The notes under the pieces were generated by a model that had not been told where the DNA came from, ran no database searches, and was given only the letters and a program-made list of their open reading frames with translations. Shown here piece by piece: positions 1 through 13,349 of a DNA stretch of 64,000 nucleotides; positions within the stretch are counted from its first letter, which is position 1, and every line of letters begins with the position of its first letter. Both the position numbers and the translations under genes were made by a program. Origin of the DNA: Cololabis saira (Eukaryota > Chordata > Actinopteri > Beloniformes > Belonidae). The stretch lies in NCBI RefSeq assembly GCF_033807715.1, contig NC_084607.1:12418441-12482440 (forward strand), in the 5' to 3' direction.

Positions 1-2582
1 AGCTATTTTTTCAAATCTATAACATCCTTCAAAATGCACTGTGCAGCAAGAAGGATGTTGAAGGTCCATTTCAAATGCTGTTGATGGAGGTTTTGCCTTT
101 GAGTCATTCTGAACATTCGAAGTCCATTCAAAGGTTATTTCAAGTAAGATAAAAAGTAAATATATTAGTTGAAGGAAAAAATATATACATTTACTATCTT
201 GTTTCCAAAACAGTTTGGATGCTGTTTAAAAAAAGACAAAAACTACAATGTTCTTTGCTAGACAGTTAAATGTAAAAATGTAAGAATCTGTCTAGAATGG
301 AGAATTTAGTTTTTTCCAGCGGCCCTGATGAACATTTATTTGTTAAAACCCTATGCATTCACCTCTATTGAAGAGAGTGCTAAAATGACCAGTTGGTCTT
401 ATATAAGCTATAAACTTTAGCTAATATATAATAAATTGGCTATAGTTTTATATCAATTTATATTGTTAAGAAATTTGACTATTTTTGAGGAGATAAACAT
501 CCATCTTCAAAGGCACATTTGCGTGTTTGGCTCTGATTTCAGACCTGCGAGACCTGCTTTCAGTTCTTTGTGGGGGATTGAGGTGGTGGAAGTAACTTTC
601 TTTTGATGAGTAATTGATTGCTATTTGTGACTTGTTTATTTCAGTTTTAAGTTTTTTATTTAATATTTATTTATTTATTTCTGGTAGAATTCTTTTAATT
701 CAATTTCAGTTTTCAGGTATTTCAGGTTCATTTTTTTTTTTTTTCATTTGACTCATACAGTCAAACTACTTTATCTATACATACCGTACATTTGTTATTA
801 TTGAACCTGGCATGTTAAAAGGCATGTTATGGAAGACGGAGCAACCGGAGTGTTGCAACCAGCCCCCGGGTCTCGCACTCAGAAGGCACGCCGATTTTTC
901 CCAGTGGCCAGCCGCGGTACTGCAACAAAAAATCCCATGGGGCCCAGAAAGCTTTTTTCCCATAGACCGCAATAGTAAAAGAGAAGCCTCTAAAACTGTT
1001 CACAGGACACCTCCAGGTGTAATCACTGACAATTACTAATCTTTGTATTCTATATTTTTAAGTCATGGACTTTATATCCGTCAAAAATGTTTTATAAAGG
1101 CCAGAAAAGTCAAAGAAAAGTCTCTGGGCGTGACGTCACGGCTGACGTCACAGCCGTGTCCGTGCATTCCACGGATGTATTATATTAATATATATTATGT
1201 AATTATATTATATTAATACATTAATAATATATGTAATACTATACATGTAATAATATACATTAATTAATATATTATATTAATACATATTATATTAATATTC
1301 GCGTCATTGCCCCGGGGCATAATGGGAGGCCCCAGAGCATCATGGGAGGTGACTCAACTGCGCATGCTCTATGGGCCGCATAATGCGGAAGTAAACCCGG
1401 AAGTCAGGAACTTTTTCAGCGTATGCGCTGAGTGAGCAAAATGCATTGAAATGAATGGGCGGCCATTTTCAATCTCCCATCCAGATTTTATTAATAGATC
1501 CATGGTTGCAACCAACAAGGGCCACCACCCAGGCACCGCCTCCATGCAGCCCAACAGTGGGAGGGGCCAGCCATTGGCATCATTTTTATTATTTTCTAAT
1601 TGTTCTAGGGATCAATAAAATATGGCTAGACTGTCAAGAGGGCTGGTGTAGGAAACACACACACACACACACAGAAACTTTCTGTTGCAAGATTAAAATG
1701 CATATATATGTGGCATTTGGTATTAACCAATAATACAACAAACACTTATTCTTTTTTTGTTTTGAAACTGAAACATCACATAAGGATAAACTGGTAAGAA
1801 GGCAAAACATTTGAAATTAGCCTTTTATCTGTCATAGTCTCTGCTCTCAGTGGGTCAGCGGGCTGTCATAACACCCTGTTGGTAAACCAAAATTTCAGCA
1901 GTGTGCTTAACCCGACCCAGCCAATTTCTCTTCTGCAAATGTTTTCTACATAATCTGGTGGAGCAGAGGTTTTTCAGAACTATATTTTTCATGTTTTTTT
2001 AACCCTGCTGATTTGTTGCTGAGTTACATTCTCTAGTGGGCTATGTGAAAGATGGGCTACAGTTTTCTTTGTAAAATCTATTATTTACACCAACACAGTG
2101 AGGCAGCATGGACTTGACTTGCTTCCATATTCTACTCACAGAAGGTGAACATTTTGTTCTCACAGTCACACTGTTAAACTGCCCTCTGGACAACCTCAAA
2201 CAAGGGAAGTAGGAACTAAAGTCACATCTATACAAGGTGCAGTGTGACATAAACTAATAGATTTCATTTTAAAGGCTCCTACTAAATGGTTGAACCTAAA
2301 GTTTTGGGGGGGTTTAATAATTTTAGCCGATATTACTGTCAGCTAAAATTAGTTAATCCAAACAATGTGAAGTTTATACTAAGGACACGACTACTGATGA
2401 GAGTGTTAAGATATGATGGTCATAATCAAAATAAATGTTGATGTGAATTTGTATGTTGTCGGACATTAGTATAATTTCAAATAGCACCAGCTGTATTGAT
2501 AACATCTTCAGTCTGGTACCTTAAATTATAAACAAATATATCTCAAACAGCAGAAAATAAAAATAGAAAGATTTAGTTAAAG
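1..2582. other. Non-coding flank, no gene recognised
   Basis: AT-rich sequence with short open frames that look like chance. It holds two adjacent TGACGTCA palindromes (1131-1138, 1143-1150), an AT-rich imperfect palindromic stretch at about 1175-1300, a GC-richer stretch at 1300-1460 and a short CA repeat near 1651-1671. I see no splice-bounded exon or intact element. Confidence 0.5.
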
Positions 2583-2711
2583 TTACACAGTTGTGAAAGA
2601 CACAAACAGAGCAGTTAGACGAGTCTCTATTCTGACCATTCGGTCAGGGTTTGACAGGAAGTTATTGAGACAGCTGGGCTGCTCCTCATTGTTTGAGAAT
2701 TCAGCAAGAAA
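2583..2711 (-). CDS. Possible terminal exon of an unrecognised minus-strand gene
   Basis: On the minus strand a pyrimidine-rich acceptor ending in tttag is followed by 42 open codons and a TAA stop at 2583-2585. The peptide is of balanced composition (it includes EEQPSCLNNFLSNPDRMVRI), unlike the low-complexity frames around it. I do not recognise the protein and cannot find convincing partner exons; a second, weaker candidate terminal exon lies at 5479-5544 on the same strand. It could be the 3' end of a real gene, a decayed exon, or chance. Confidence 0.2.
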   Translation of the reverse strand, partial: FLAEFSNNEEQPSCLNNFLSNPDRMVRIETRLTALFVSFTTV

Positions 2712-4119
2712 CTAAAAAGAAAACAAACACATCTGATACAAAACACCAAAATTCTATATGTACACTATTTTGGTATTGGTCAGGAAGAGCGTTTTAAGAT
2801 AACAGGATAAGCTCTGGATGTTTGGCATGATAATACTGGAAATCATTGTGAAAAAGGAAATAAACTGCAGAAGGAAAGTCAGCCGGCTTTTGTAGAACAG
2901 ATATGTGCAAATCTGTTATGTGCAAAGGTGATACTTTGATAGGTGTTACTTTTCTTGCCAGTTTTGACTGAAACGTATTTGTGAATACTTATTTCTACAA
3001 ATATTCTATCCTCAGAACATCACATATATGGAATCTGTATTGTACAACATATAAAGTTCAGTCACTTTCCATTCAGTTGAGACATTATAAGTGACATATA
3101 TCAACAGTTACACCCATAATACGTAACTAAAAGAACCAAATAGAACTAATTTTGATACATTTTTTTCAATGTTGACCAAACTTAAATAATGAAGTGGTTT
3201 AAAAAAGGTTTCGTTTCCAGTCAACATAAAGACAAGAGATTTGTGTAAAATCATCAGAAATGCTAGTCAAAACATTATCACCATTCTGAAGTCCATAGTA
3301 CAATCACTTGCTTCTCATAACCTCATCCAGAAGTTTCACGCTCACAAAACTATGGAGAAATGTTCATGTTGTGGCTCCAAGAAGAAACACTATAAGAGAA
3401 GTCTGTGTATTCGGTGAAAAGAACATTTCAGGTGTAGATTTATTCTGAATATCTGTTAGCTATGAAGAAATTCATTTCAAACTGATCTGAAGAAGCCTGA
3501 CTAAAGACCCTGTTGAATCACTGTATTGTGAAGAAGATGCTCATTGTTGCCCGTTATGTTTTTCTTTTAATGAGACATCATTCTTTGCACAATCAGAACA
3601 GTCTGGCCTTCCTTATCAAGTTTGTTGACATACAGTATTCTTTAAGTCATTGGCTCTGATGCTATTGCCACAAAGTTAGTGAAAGTCAGGGGAAGCCATG
3701 GAACACCCTGGAGAGGTCACCAGTGATAATATTTTATTTGATTCAAAAATACTGCATAACAAAAATAATGTACGGTCAAACACGTGATACACAGGATGTG
3801 AGGGCTCTCCTGTGGCCTTAATTTTACTGCAGCAGCAAGATCTGGAGTCTTCTTGATCTCCTGGGGGGCCGTACCCCAGACACTGTTGATATCTTCTCCA
3901 CACAGCAGCAGTTTCTTCGCCAGGTTTTCCCATATCGTCTAATGATTAAGAGGCAGGGAATGGCATTGTCTTCTCTGTTTCCTGAGCTCCATGAAGTCAA
4001 TTTTCTTTGTTTCAAGAACATTAAGGGATAGATTTAGCTTGATAGTTCATACCCACATCTGGAAAGATGTACCTGCAAACCAACTTTAAATTTGATAGCT
4101 GTACATCTAGATTTCTGGG
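2712..4119. other. Non-coding, nothing recognised
   Basis: AT-rich, unique-looking sequence. Open frames at 3676-4021 on the minus strand have no recognisable domain and may be eroded repeat. Confidence 0.4.
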
Positions 4120-4338
4120 CTAGGACAAGCTACTTTTTGAGCCAGAACATTTCTCTATATCAGTCCTGTATGTCACGTCATACCCGTCGGAGACCAGTCC
4201 AACCACACTGGTGTTGTCTGCGAACTTGACAATGCTGTTGGTAGGATGGGACCTGGTGCAATAAGAAAACAGAAGGGGGCTTAGTAGGCCTCCCTGAGGA
4301 GAACCAGTGCTGAGTGTGAAGGGGGCCAAATGTAACAC
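4120..4338 (-). mobile_element. LINE reverse-transcriptase fragment
   Basis: The minus-strand translation contains GSPQGGLLSPLL followed by KFADNTSVVGL. These correspond to RT motifs (the PQG block and the A/F-ADD block) of jockey/Rex-type fish LINEs, with ADD changed to ADN and the segment between the motifs shortened. Only this RT core piece is seen, so it is a dead 5'- and 3'-truncated fragment. Confidence 0.6.
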
Positions 4339-6120
4339 ACTGAGGGCAATGTGTGATATAAAAAATTTTTTTAATCCAAGTGTAGGCGGGGAGAGAGCTC
4401 TGTAGTTCAGTTAGTTTGTTAACTTATGTGTTTGGGGCGATTGTATTTAACAATGACATATAATTCATGAACAGCATCCCAACATAGCTCCTCTGTTTCT
4501 CTGAGTACTCAGATCCCTGTGAAGAATCACAATTTAAATCACATAAGATACGATAATGTAGTGTAGTGAGTGAGTTTCAAAGCGTCCAAGTGGAGAGCAG
4601 ACAGAGCGACTCAGATGAGGGTTTAACTTCTCACATTTAGTGGTACTTTCCACCCAGGAACCAACAATTCAACACCATTTTTGACCACATCCTTTTCTGT
4701 CCCCTTTCACTTATATACACAAGTCACTTTCATACAATTAGACTCAGACTAAACTGTTCTCTACCAAAAAAGGTCAAATTACACAACAATTTAACCAAAC
4801 TAGTCAAATATACAGTATATACACTCACATTAATTTACAAGTTCTTATGCTTATTAGTTACCTAAAGAGTAGAAAATATTCTTAAATTTCCTCAAAAGAA
4901 AAATCAAACTGACAAATAAAAATAACTACTGAAAAGAAAATCCCTTGGCCTGGTTTCACACAATAACATATACCTGAATGGTGAGTCAGAGAAACAAACA
5001 AATGGTAAGTGTAATCAATACAATATCCAACCTGTGATTAAATAAAGATGTTTTAAACTAACATTGTGCATTTGCTTTTCTTTACCTAATGCTTTGACAT
5101 TGTGTTTAATGCTACCACAAACATACCCGGGACAGTACGAGAAGCAATTCCAAACAATAACAAATTAAAGAACTGTGAGGCTTAAAGTGTAATGTGAGGG
5201 GGGAAGTAATAAATTGTCAGTAAAATGGATCACCTACCTTGTCCCACATAACGTTTATAAAATTAGAGATTAGCTGATTGCTCTCACTAAGTCTATTTCT
5301 GATTAACTTCTGCTTCACATGAACAAAATGTGAACCTGAAACCTGCAGCTATCTCATTTGCTGCTCAAACAAATTAAGAGTTCCTCAAATTAGACTGAGG
5401 TCACACATATGTACAAGTTGTTTTTTTAGTTCAGGTTGAAGTCAGCGCATAGCTCGCTCTTTGTGCATGCTGTAGAATTCATTTATAGTTTCCAAAGGCC
5501 TGATATCTGTCATCTCCATTTTCACCACTCACAAAGCCCAATGCCTACCTCATCGTTGTGAGATGTGTGAAAAAGGAAGTGGCATGACATGCTAAATGAT
5601 ATATTCATTTTGCCTGTAATGGGCAACATTAAAGTTACAAGCAACAGAAAAAACACATGAGCATTTGCATCCAAGAACACTTTCACTTTTTGTCATAGAA
5701 TTTTCAGGAAACTTACGTTTCCACAGTCGTCTAAAATCCCAGTAATATAACTACATAAAATAATCTGCTGACCTGTGGAAAAAAAGGTTCATGGTGCTCT
5801 GAGCGCCAACAGCTGCGGTTATTTGTAGTTGAGTAAAAGCAGATGTGAGCAGAAATGAGGCAACTTCCTTTAGAGAAAAAACTGCACCTCATTTATAATC
5901 TTGTAAAATCTTACCAAAGGAAACTTCCCACATTTTTGAGAGGCTTATTTGTGTTTCAAACATTTTCGCCATGATTTTAATTATTTAAATGTTTTGCTTT
6001 TAAATCCTCTCCCTCTCTTAATAAACATTTTTTTTATCTTGCCCAATCACTGCTGGTCTTGCTTTCTCTACCATGCAGTTATAAATTGTGTTGCATTATT
6101 CTTAGCCTTTTTCTTTCTGC
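4339..6120. other. Non-coding, nothing firm
   Basis: AT-rich sequence with no supported gene. A weak minus-strand candidate exon lies at 5479-5544 (21 codons and a TGA after an ag); its pyrimidine tract is poor and I do not annotate it as a gene. Confidence 0.4.
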
Positions 6121-6612
6121 TCACAGACAGAAAACACAGACCAATACATATCAGTGGATGCAAGTTTTTCAGATAAATCACGTGGTCAAGATGACATGGT
6201 CAAGACGATCTGCTGCAGTTCAAACCGAGCATCAGAATGGGGAAGAAAGGAGATTTAAGTGACTTTGAACGTGGCATGGTTGTTGGTCTTAGTATTTCAG
6301 AAACTGCTGATCTGACATGACAGTGAGTTCACCGTACTCAAATGGCCTCCACAGTCACCAGATCTCAATCCAATACAGCATCTTTGGGATGTGGTTGAAC
6401 GGGAGATTCGCATCATGGATGTGCAGCCGACAAATCTGCAGCAACGGCGTGATGCTATCATGTCAATATGCACCAAACTCCGAGGAATGTTTCCAATACC
6501 TTGTTGAATCTATGCCACGAAGGATTAAGGCAGTTCTGAAGGCAAAAAGGAGATCCAACACGGTACTAACAAAGTGTAATAAATAAAGTGGCCAGTGAGT
6601 GTAAGTATTGGC
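6121..6612 (+). mobile_element. Internally deleted Tc1-like transposon relic
   Basis: Around 6231-6305 the sequence encodes the N-terminal helix-turn-helix start of a Tc1 transposase (GDLSDFERGMVVGL). It then jumps directly, near 6305-6340, to the C-terminal part (WPPQSPDLNPI, read with frameshifts). The DDE core between them is missing. The 3' side ends in a CAGTGAGTGTA-like terminus near 6592-6602. The copy is therefore a deletion derivative without catalytic capacity. The left boundary is approximate. Confidence 0.65.
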
Positions 6613-7584
6613 CATTAGGTTTTCATTCAATCTAATTTTTCTTTAGTATCCATAAGTGGTTCAAAGGTTTCATTTTGGTCTGTACAAAATAAATACAGAA
6701 AGATTGCTGTCAAGGAGTGGAAAATTACCACGAGTTGAGAAAAACAGTAGTGTAGATGGTTTCTTTGTTTATTTCTGTTCAAAAAGAGTTCAGCATTGTT
6801 ACTATTGTTGCATTGTCTCAAGCAGAGGCAGTTAGAGGGAAAAGTAATATATATGTCATCATGTGGATAAGCTATGTGCCAGTGGGGGAGCGTATCAGGC
6901 TGCAGAACTCTGTAAAACAATGCATAGTGTGAACTTCTGAATTCCTCTTAGCCCTGTCTGTCCCATAATTATCCCAACAGTAGACACAGATGCAGAGAAA
7001 TGCGGTTGCAAAAACACCAGTGACACATTTATGCTGTACATTTTCAATTGGGTTAGCAACCATTTCCTCCCACACTCACCCCACCCTGGTGCCAGCGAGC
7101 ATTAGTTCGTAGAAAAAGAGTGAACGCAAGCTCGTTGAATAACCCTGTATGTCAGAGGTGTGACTGAGAGAGAGAGAACGAGACAGAGAGAGAAAGAAAT
7201 GAGGAACAAGACAGAGAGAATGCTTCTGTCGAAGTTCTGGCAATCCCAGTATTTCTCCTCAGCTGTGAGACCAAATTAAGATTCAAAGAAGAAGAGGGAG
7301 ACTGCGTCAAAAGGAGAAGACAAAAAGGTCCCTGTTTATGATGAGAGATTTAATATGTGGGCTCAGCATGAACCGCAGCAGCTTTTTCCATACCAGCTGA
7401 CTTGCCTAAAGTATTCAATGAAGTATATTTTTTCTTTCTCCCATTTTTAAGTCAGGGGTAGAAACTAAGAACAGGCAAGAAGGAGACGAAGAAAGGATAT
7501 CTGTAGCATTTGAATGTGAGTCATTCTCAAGTGGTTTTAATTTCCACTAAAAGGGATCGTGGACATTTCTTTTGACTCATCACT
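6613..7584 (+). promoter_or_regulatory. Upstream flank and presumed 5' UTR of the adhesion GPCR
   Basis: No other gene is seen here. A GA-rich stretch (about 7167-7215) and mixed sequence lead to the start codon at 7585. The transcription start cannot be placed from sequence; no convincing TATA box was found. Confidence 0.35.
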
Positions 7585-10500
7585 ATGCCAGACAAGTGGA
7601 GCTTCTGGATTTTGGGTGAGTCCTATCTATAAAAAATGTATTGCTAGAGTGGAAAATCACATGTTTTTGAGAAGGTAAAACCAATCTTGTATGATTTTAA
7701 ACACGAAAAAATAGTGCCATAAGACTATAAAAGGGTATTTATATCGTCTTGTGGTCAAAGTTGGGTATCACTTGAACTAAAAGTAAATACATTTCAAGTA
7801 ACTTCAACTAAGTGTTGTCTGTTTTTTGGTTGTTTTTTTTTTTAACTTTGTTTAGTAGTTTCCTTCTGGTTGTCACTGGTAACATATGACTGTTGAAACA
7901 TTTTTTTCTTTTGAGTTTGAGCTTCACAATATGACATTTGATTGCAAGAATGAGCTAATATAAATTAGAAAAGAAAATCTAGGAGGTGAACTCTAGCTTT
8001 TCATCCCCTATCAGAGTGCTTATGTACAAAAGAAATGTACTTAAAATCTTCACAGTGATATTATGTTATTAGGTCTGATTGTACGTGAGTAGTATCATAC
8101 GGTTGACTATTCTGATATGTAGTAAATAACTAAATGGTCCAGGTTAACTAAAAACAAAAAGAAAATACAAATACTCAAATACTTATATACACCTAAGAAA
8201 AATGAATGGAATTGATTAATTGAAATGATTGTGCTAAATTAAAAACTACAAGCCACTCATAAAAAACAGCATAACGATATTTTCTTCCTGTTTTTACAGA
8301 CTTTGACACCCATCTGGTGTCATTCAGGAAACTCCATAAAACATAGCATTGTACTCCTACAGCCTTTCTTATAGTAAATCTATTTGTACTTGTATCATGC
8401 CAGCTGATGTTTCCTCCCATATAGGAAGCACAGATCTCCAGACACCCATGTAGAGATCATTTTGAATTACAGTTCAGATGCTGTTGGGACAATACAAGGA
8501 AATGTGGACAAAAAAACCCCCATCAGTTTTTAGATTTTTCTGCAGGTCATTTTTGAATTTCAGAACATGTCTGGTATTGCTCAGGTGTTCAAAAGGATCC
8601 TTAAAATGTCTTAAATTTTGCTGCAGTAAATACTTTTAACAATGGTTTCAAAAAGTTCCCAATTTCAATTTTTTTGTTTTGATATTTTTATTAGGGGGTA
8701 AGGCACAGTTGAGCAGGAATAAACAAAAAAAAGATATACAGTCTACCTCCTTTTTTTTTTTTTTGGAATTAAGAACTGAACAGAAAATCCACACAAAACA
8801 ATGACAAATACACGAAAATTATTATATTCTTATATACAAGTAATATTTAAGTATTTAAGCTAAACAGTATGAATTAAAAAAATAGATGAATAAAAAGGGG
8901 GAAAAAAAAACAAAAAAAAAAAAAAAAAAAAAAACCCAAAAACAAAAGAAAAGTAAATAAAAAGATAAATAAAAAGGAGGAAGAAAGAAAGGAAAGAGAG
9001 AAGAGAGGGAGGGGGGGGATCCGTCAATCAGGAGGCAGGGACTGGAGAGAGTGGAAGAATGTGAGAAAGGGAAGCCACTTATTATAAAATTTGTTGCAAC
9101 TACCCTTCAGTGAATATTTAATCTTTTCCAGCTTCAGAAAAAACATGGTGTCGTTGAGCCACTGGGTACTAGAAGGAGCCTTAGTCGACTTCCAGTGGAG
9201 AAGAAGGTGGCGTCTTGCCAGTAAGGAAGTAAAAGCCAAAATGTCTTTTTGGTTTGAAGTAAACCGGCCATGGTCCTCTGGGAGCCCGAATATGGCAACA
9301 TGGGGGGAGACTTTTATATTCACCGAGAGTATTTTTGACATGGTGTCAAAATAATTCGACCAAAAGCGAGAAAGTAGTGGGCAAGAGTAAAACATATGGG
9401 TTAAATTGCAGGACGAGGCATGACATTTGTCGCATTCGTCAGTGACACTGGGATAGATCTGTGAGAGTCGAGCTTTAGAAAAGTGGACTCTAAACAGTAC
9501 TTTAAACTGTATAAGTGTAAGACGAGCGCAGGATGAACTTGTGTAAATTTTTTTAAGAGCAGCGTCCCACCAGTCATCCTCCAAATTTAGATCCAGTTCA
9601 TCTTCCCAGGCAGCCCTAACTTTAATAACTGGAGAGAGATCGAAAGACAGAAGGTCATCGTAAACCTTAGAGATCAGTGATTTTTGAAGTGGATCATGGT
9701 TTAAAAGCACCTCCCACTGTAGAGTCGGCGGAGAGGATGGAAAAACTGGAAACAAAGCTTTAGCGCAGTGTCTAATCTGAAAGTATCGAAAGAGATGAGA
9801 AGGCGGGAGATTAAATTCACCTGAGAGATCTGCAAAGCTGCGAAAGATACCATCCTTGTAAAGATCTCCAAAACTTTTCAGGCCCTTATTATGCCATATG
9901 AGAAAGGTTGAATCTGTAAGCGGAGGTCGAAATAAATGATTGTTCAGTAATGGAGCTAAAGTAGATGCTGACTTAAATTTGAAGTGTTTCCTAAATTGAT
10001 ACCAAATTTTAAGTGTGGAGTGAACCACTTGATTATTTGTAAAGACAGAGAGGTTGGATGGAATAGATGAGGTAAGTAGAGCAGGTAAAGAGGATGAAAT
10101 GCATGACTGTGCCTCCAATTTACACCATGGCATATTCACCGATTTGAACCAAAATGAAATTTTTTGAATATGTGCTGCCCAATAATACAGTTGGAAATTG
10201 GGAAGTGCCAGTCCGCCATTGAATTTACATCTCTGAAGTGTGGATTTGCGGATTCTAGGAGCCTTCCCACACCATAAGAAGTCAGAAATAGTTTGATCAA
10301 TTATTTTAAAAAAGTGTTTGGGTAAGAAAAGTGGAAGACAATGGAACAGAAATAGAAATTTGGGCAAAATATTCATTTTAACTGCGTTAATTCTTCCAAT
10401 TAATGAAAGAGGTAAGCTTTTCCATCTATGGAGGTCAGATTTAATTGTAGACATTAAAGGTGAGAGATTAGCAGAAAAAAGAGAGCTTAACGTTCTGGTT

Positions 10501-12938
10501 ACGTTGATCCCAAGATACCTAAAGCCGGAAGGACTAATCTTAAAAGGGATATCTGACTGTACGAGCTGTGTTGCTGAGTCATTAATGGGATAGCATTCAC
10601 TTTTAGATACGTTCACTTTATAGCCTGAGAAAGACCCGAATCTCTGGAAAGCAGATAAAATTGAAGGAATGGAGAGGACAGGATCCGAGACATATAACAG
10701 TAAGTCATCAGCGTAAAGTGACAGCTTATATTCTGTTCCCAATCGGGAGATCCCAGTAAAAGTGGGGGAGGACCTCAGAAAGATTGACAGGGGCTCTATA
10801 GCTAGTGCGAATAATAGGGGAGAGAGGGGACACCCCTGTCTGGTGCCACGGGCTAGAGTAAAAAAATTGGACTGAATGCCATTAGTGGAAACGCTTGCTT
10901 GTGGAGACGTGTAAAGGAGACGAATCAAAGAAATGAACCCATTCCCCAGCCCAAACTTCTTCAGTACAGTAAATAAATAGTCCCATTCAATCCTATCAAA
11001 TGCCTTTTCAGCATCGACTGAGATTACGACTTCAGGTGTTGTGGTGATAGTTTTAGAGTGAATAATATTTAAAAGTGTCCGCACATTAAAGAATAACTGT
11101 CGCCCCTTAACAAATCCTGTCTGTTCATTTGAGACAATAGTTGGCACAATGTTCTCCAAGCGATAAGCCAAGGCTTTAGCAAGGATCTTAGCATCTACAT
11201 TTATTAACGAAAGAGGTCTGTATGAGCCGCAGAGAGTTGGATCCTTATCTTTTTTTAAGAGGAGACTTATGGAGGCTTGCCTTAAAGTGGGAGGGAGAGT
11301 GCCATGTTCCAGTGATTCCTTATAAACAGCATGCAATAAAGGGGACAATTTATCCTGAAATTTCTTAAAAAATTCCACTGGAAATCCATCAGGGCCAGGA
11401 GCTTTGTTATTTTGCATACTTCTCACAGCGAGATTAATTTCTTCTACCGTTAATGGCGAGTCAAGATTTTTAGCAGCATCGGAGCCTATAACAGGAAAGT
11501 TGAGGCTATCTAAGAATGAATTCAATTCAGTGGAGCCAGATGGAGATTCAGACGTATATAAAGAGGAATAAAATGAGTGAAAGACAGAATTAATGGCGGT
11601 GGGATCCTGATGCAATGAGCCTGATGAATCTTTTATCTGAAGGATCATACGTGAGGCTGCCTGGCGACGTAGCTGATGAGCCATGAGCCGACTTGCCTTG
11701 TCTCCATGTTCATAATATACGGAGCGTGATCGTAAAAGAAGTCGCTCTGCGTCATTAGTGGTAAGGAGATCAAATTCAGTCTGTAAATCGACACGTTGCT
11801 TAAGAAAACTGGGAGAGGGGCAAGTAGCAAGTTGTTGGTCCAATTTTGTGATCTTAATAGAGAGTTCTTGTAATTTGGCTTTCCGGGACTTATTCAAGTG
11901 AGCAGAGAAGGAGATAATTTGTCCCCGCAAATATGCTTTTAATGATTCCCACAGCAGTGAAGATGAAATTGGTTCCATATCATTTTGATTTATAGAGATG
12001 TAATCATCAATTTTAGTTGTAATAAAATTGGTGAACTTATCATCTGAGAGAAGTAATGTATTGAACCTCCAAGATGTTGAGTAGCGTGGCTGTGAAGAGA
12101 ACTGAATATCCAAAGAAAGAGGAGCGTGGTCGGAGATCACAATAGGATGATAGTCAACAGACAGTACTTTGGGAATTAGTTTAGCATCAATAAAATAATA
12201 ATCAATCCGAGAGAAAGATTGATGCATCTGAGAAAAGAAGGAATATTTTTTGGTACAAGGGTTATAAAATCTCCAAGGATCGGTGCAACCGTTCTTGGAC
12301 ACAAAATCTGAAAGAGACCTCGACATTGAAGAAGGAGTCAGATTTCGTGGGCTGGAGCGGTCTAGTTTGGGGTCAATTACGCAGTTCATATCCCCGCCAA
12401 TTATAAGAAGACTGTCGTTCAATGAGGGGAGACATTCAAAAAGCTTGTTCATAAAGTGTGGGTTGTCAAAATTGGGGGCATATATATTAACTAATAATAT
12501 GGGAATATGAAATAGCGTACCCGCCACAATTAAGTATCTGCCGTTTTTGTCTGAAATCACCTTAGATGCTGAAAACTGCATTGACTTACCAATTAATATA
12601 GCAACCCCCCTGGCCTTAGAGTTGAAATCAGAGTGAAACACCTCAGAAACCCAGGGACATTTAAGTCTGACCTGGTCTTTGGTGCGCATGTGGGTTTCCT
12701 GAAGGAACACTAAGTCAGCTTTAAGACGTCTCAGGTGAGCAAATATTCTCGATCTCTTAATTGGACTCCCCATGCCTTTAATATTCCAGCTCAACAACCT
12801 CACAGAAGTACCAGTATTAGTGGCCATATGTTAAATTCCTAAAGATAGAGATGTACCGAATGCGGATCCCCAAGGAAGGAAAGGAAAGAAAGGGATGGAG
12901 GGAGGAAAGAAAGAAAGAAAGAAAGAGGAAAGAAGAAG

Positions 12939-13003
<65 letters not shown>

Positions 13004-13317
13004 AGAAAAAAAAAATAAAAAAAATAAAAAGGGGGAAAATTGAAAACAACAACAAACTTAACCTACTGAACCCCCCACCCCCCACCCCCCAACTGCACTT
13101 ACAACGACCCCATCCCCAAACGATGGAGAACCCAGTGCAAACTCCAGAAGGAGTCAGATCCCTGAAAAGAACACTTACGGCTTTAAGCATAACTAACAAG
13201 ATAATAACTAACAAGCTTCGTGTTGAGCTCCTGCAAGCCCAGCAACATTAACAGAGAGGTACAACCAATCACGACCAAGTTAAACTGAAAACCACATACC
13301 GTGTATATATGGGAGAG

Positions 13318-13349
<32 letters not shown>

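Noticed and set aside
5479..5544. Second minus-strand terminal-exon candidate
   Set aside because: Only 21 codons and a weak pyrimidine tract; kept out of the gene list.
12831..13251. Open frames rich in Phe or Lys between the L1 ORFs
   Set aside because: Homopolymer and simple-sequence translation in the inter-ORF spacer.
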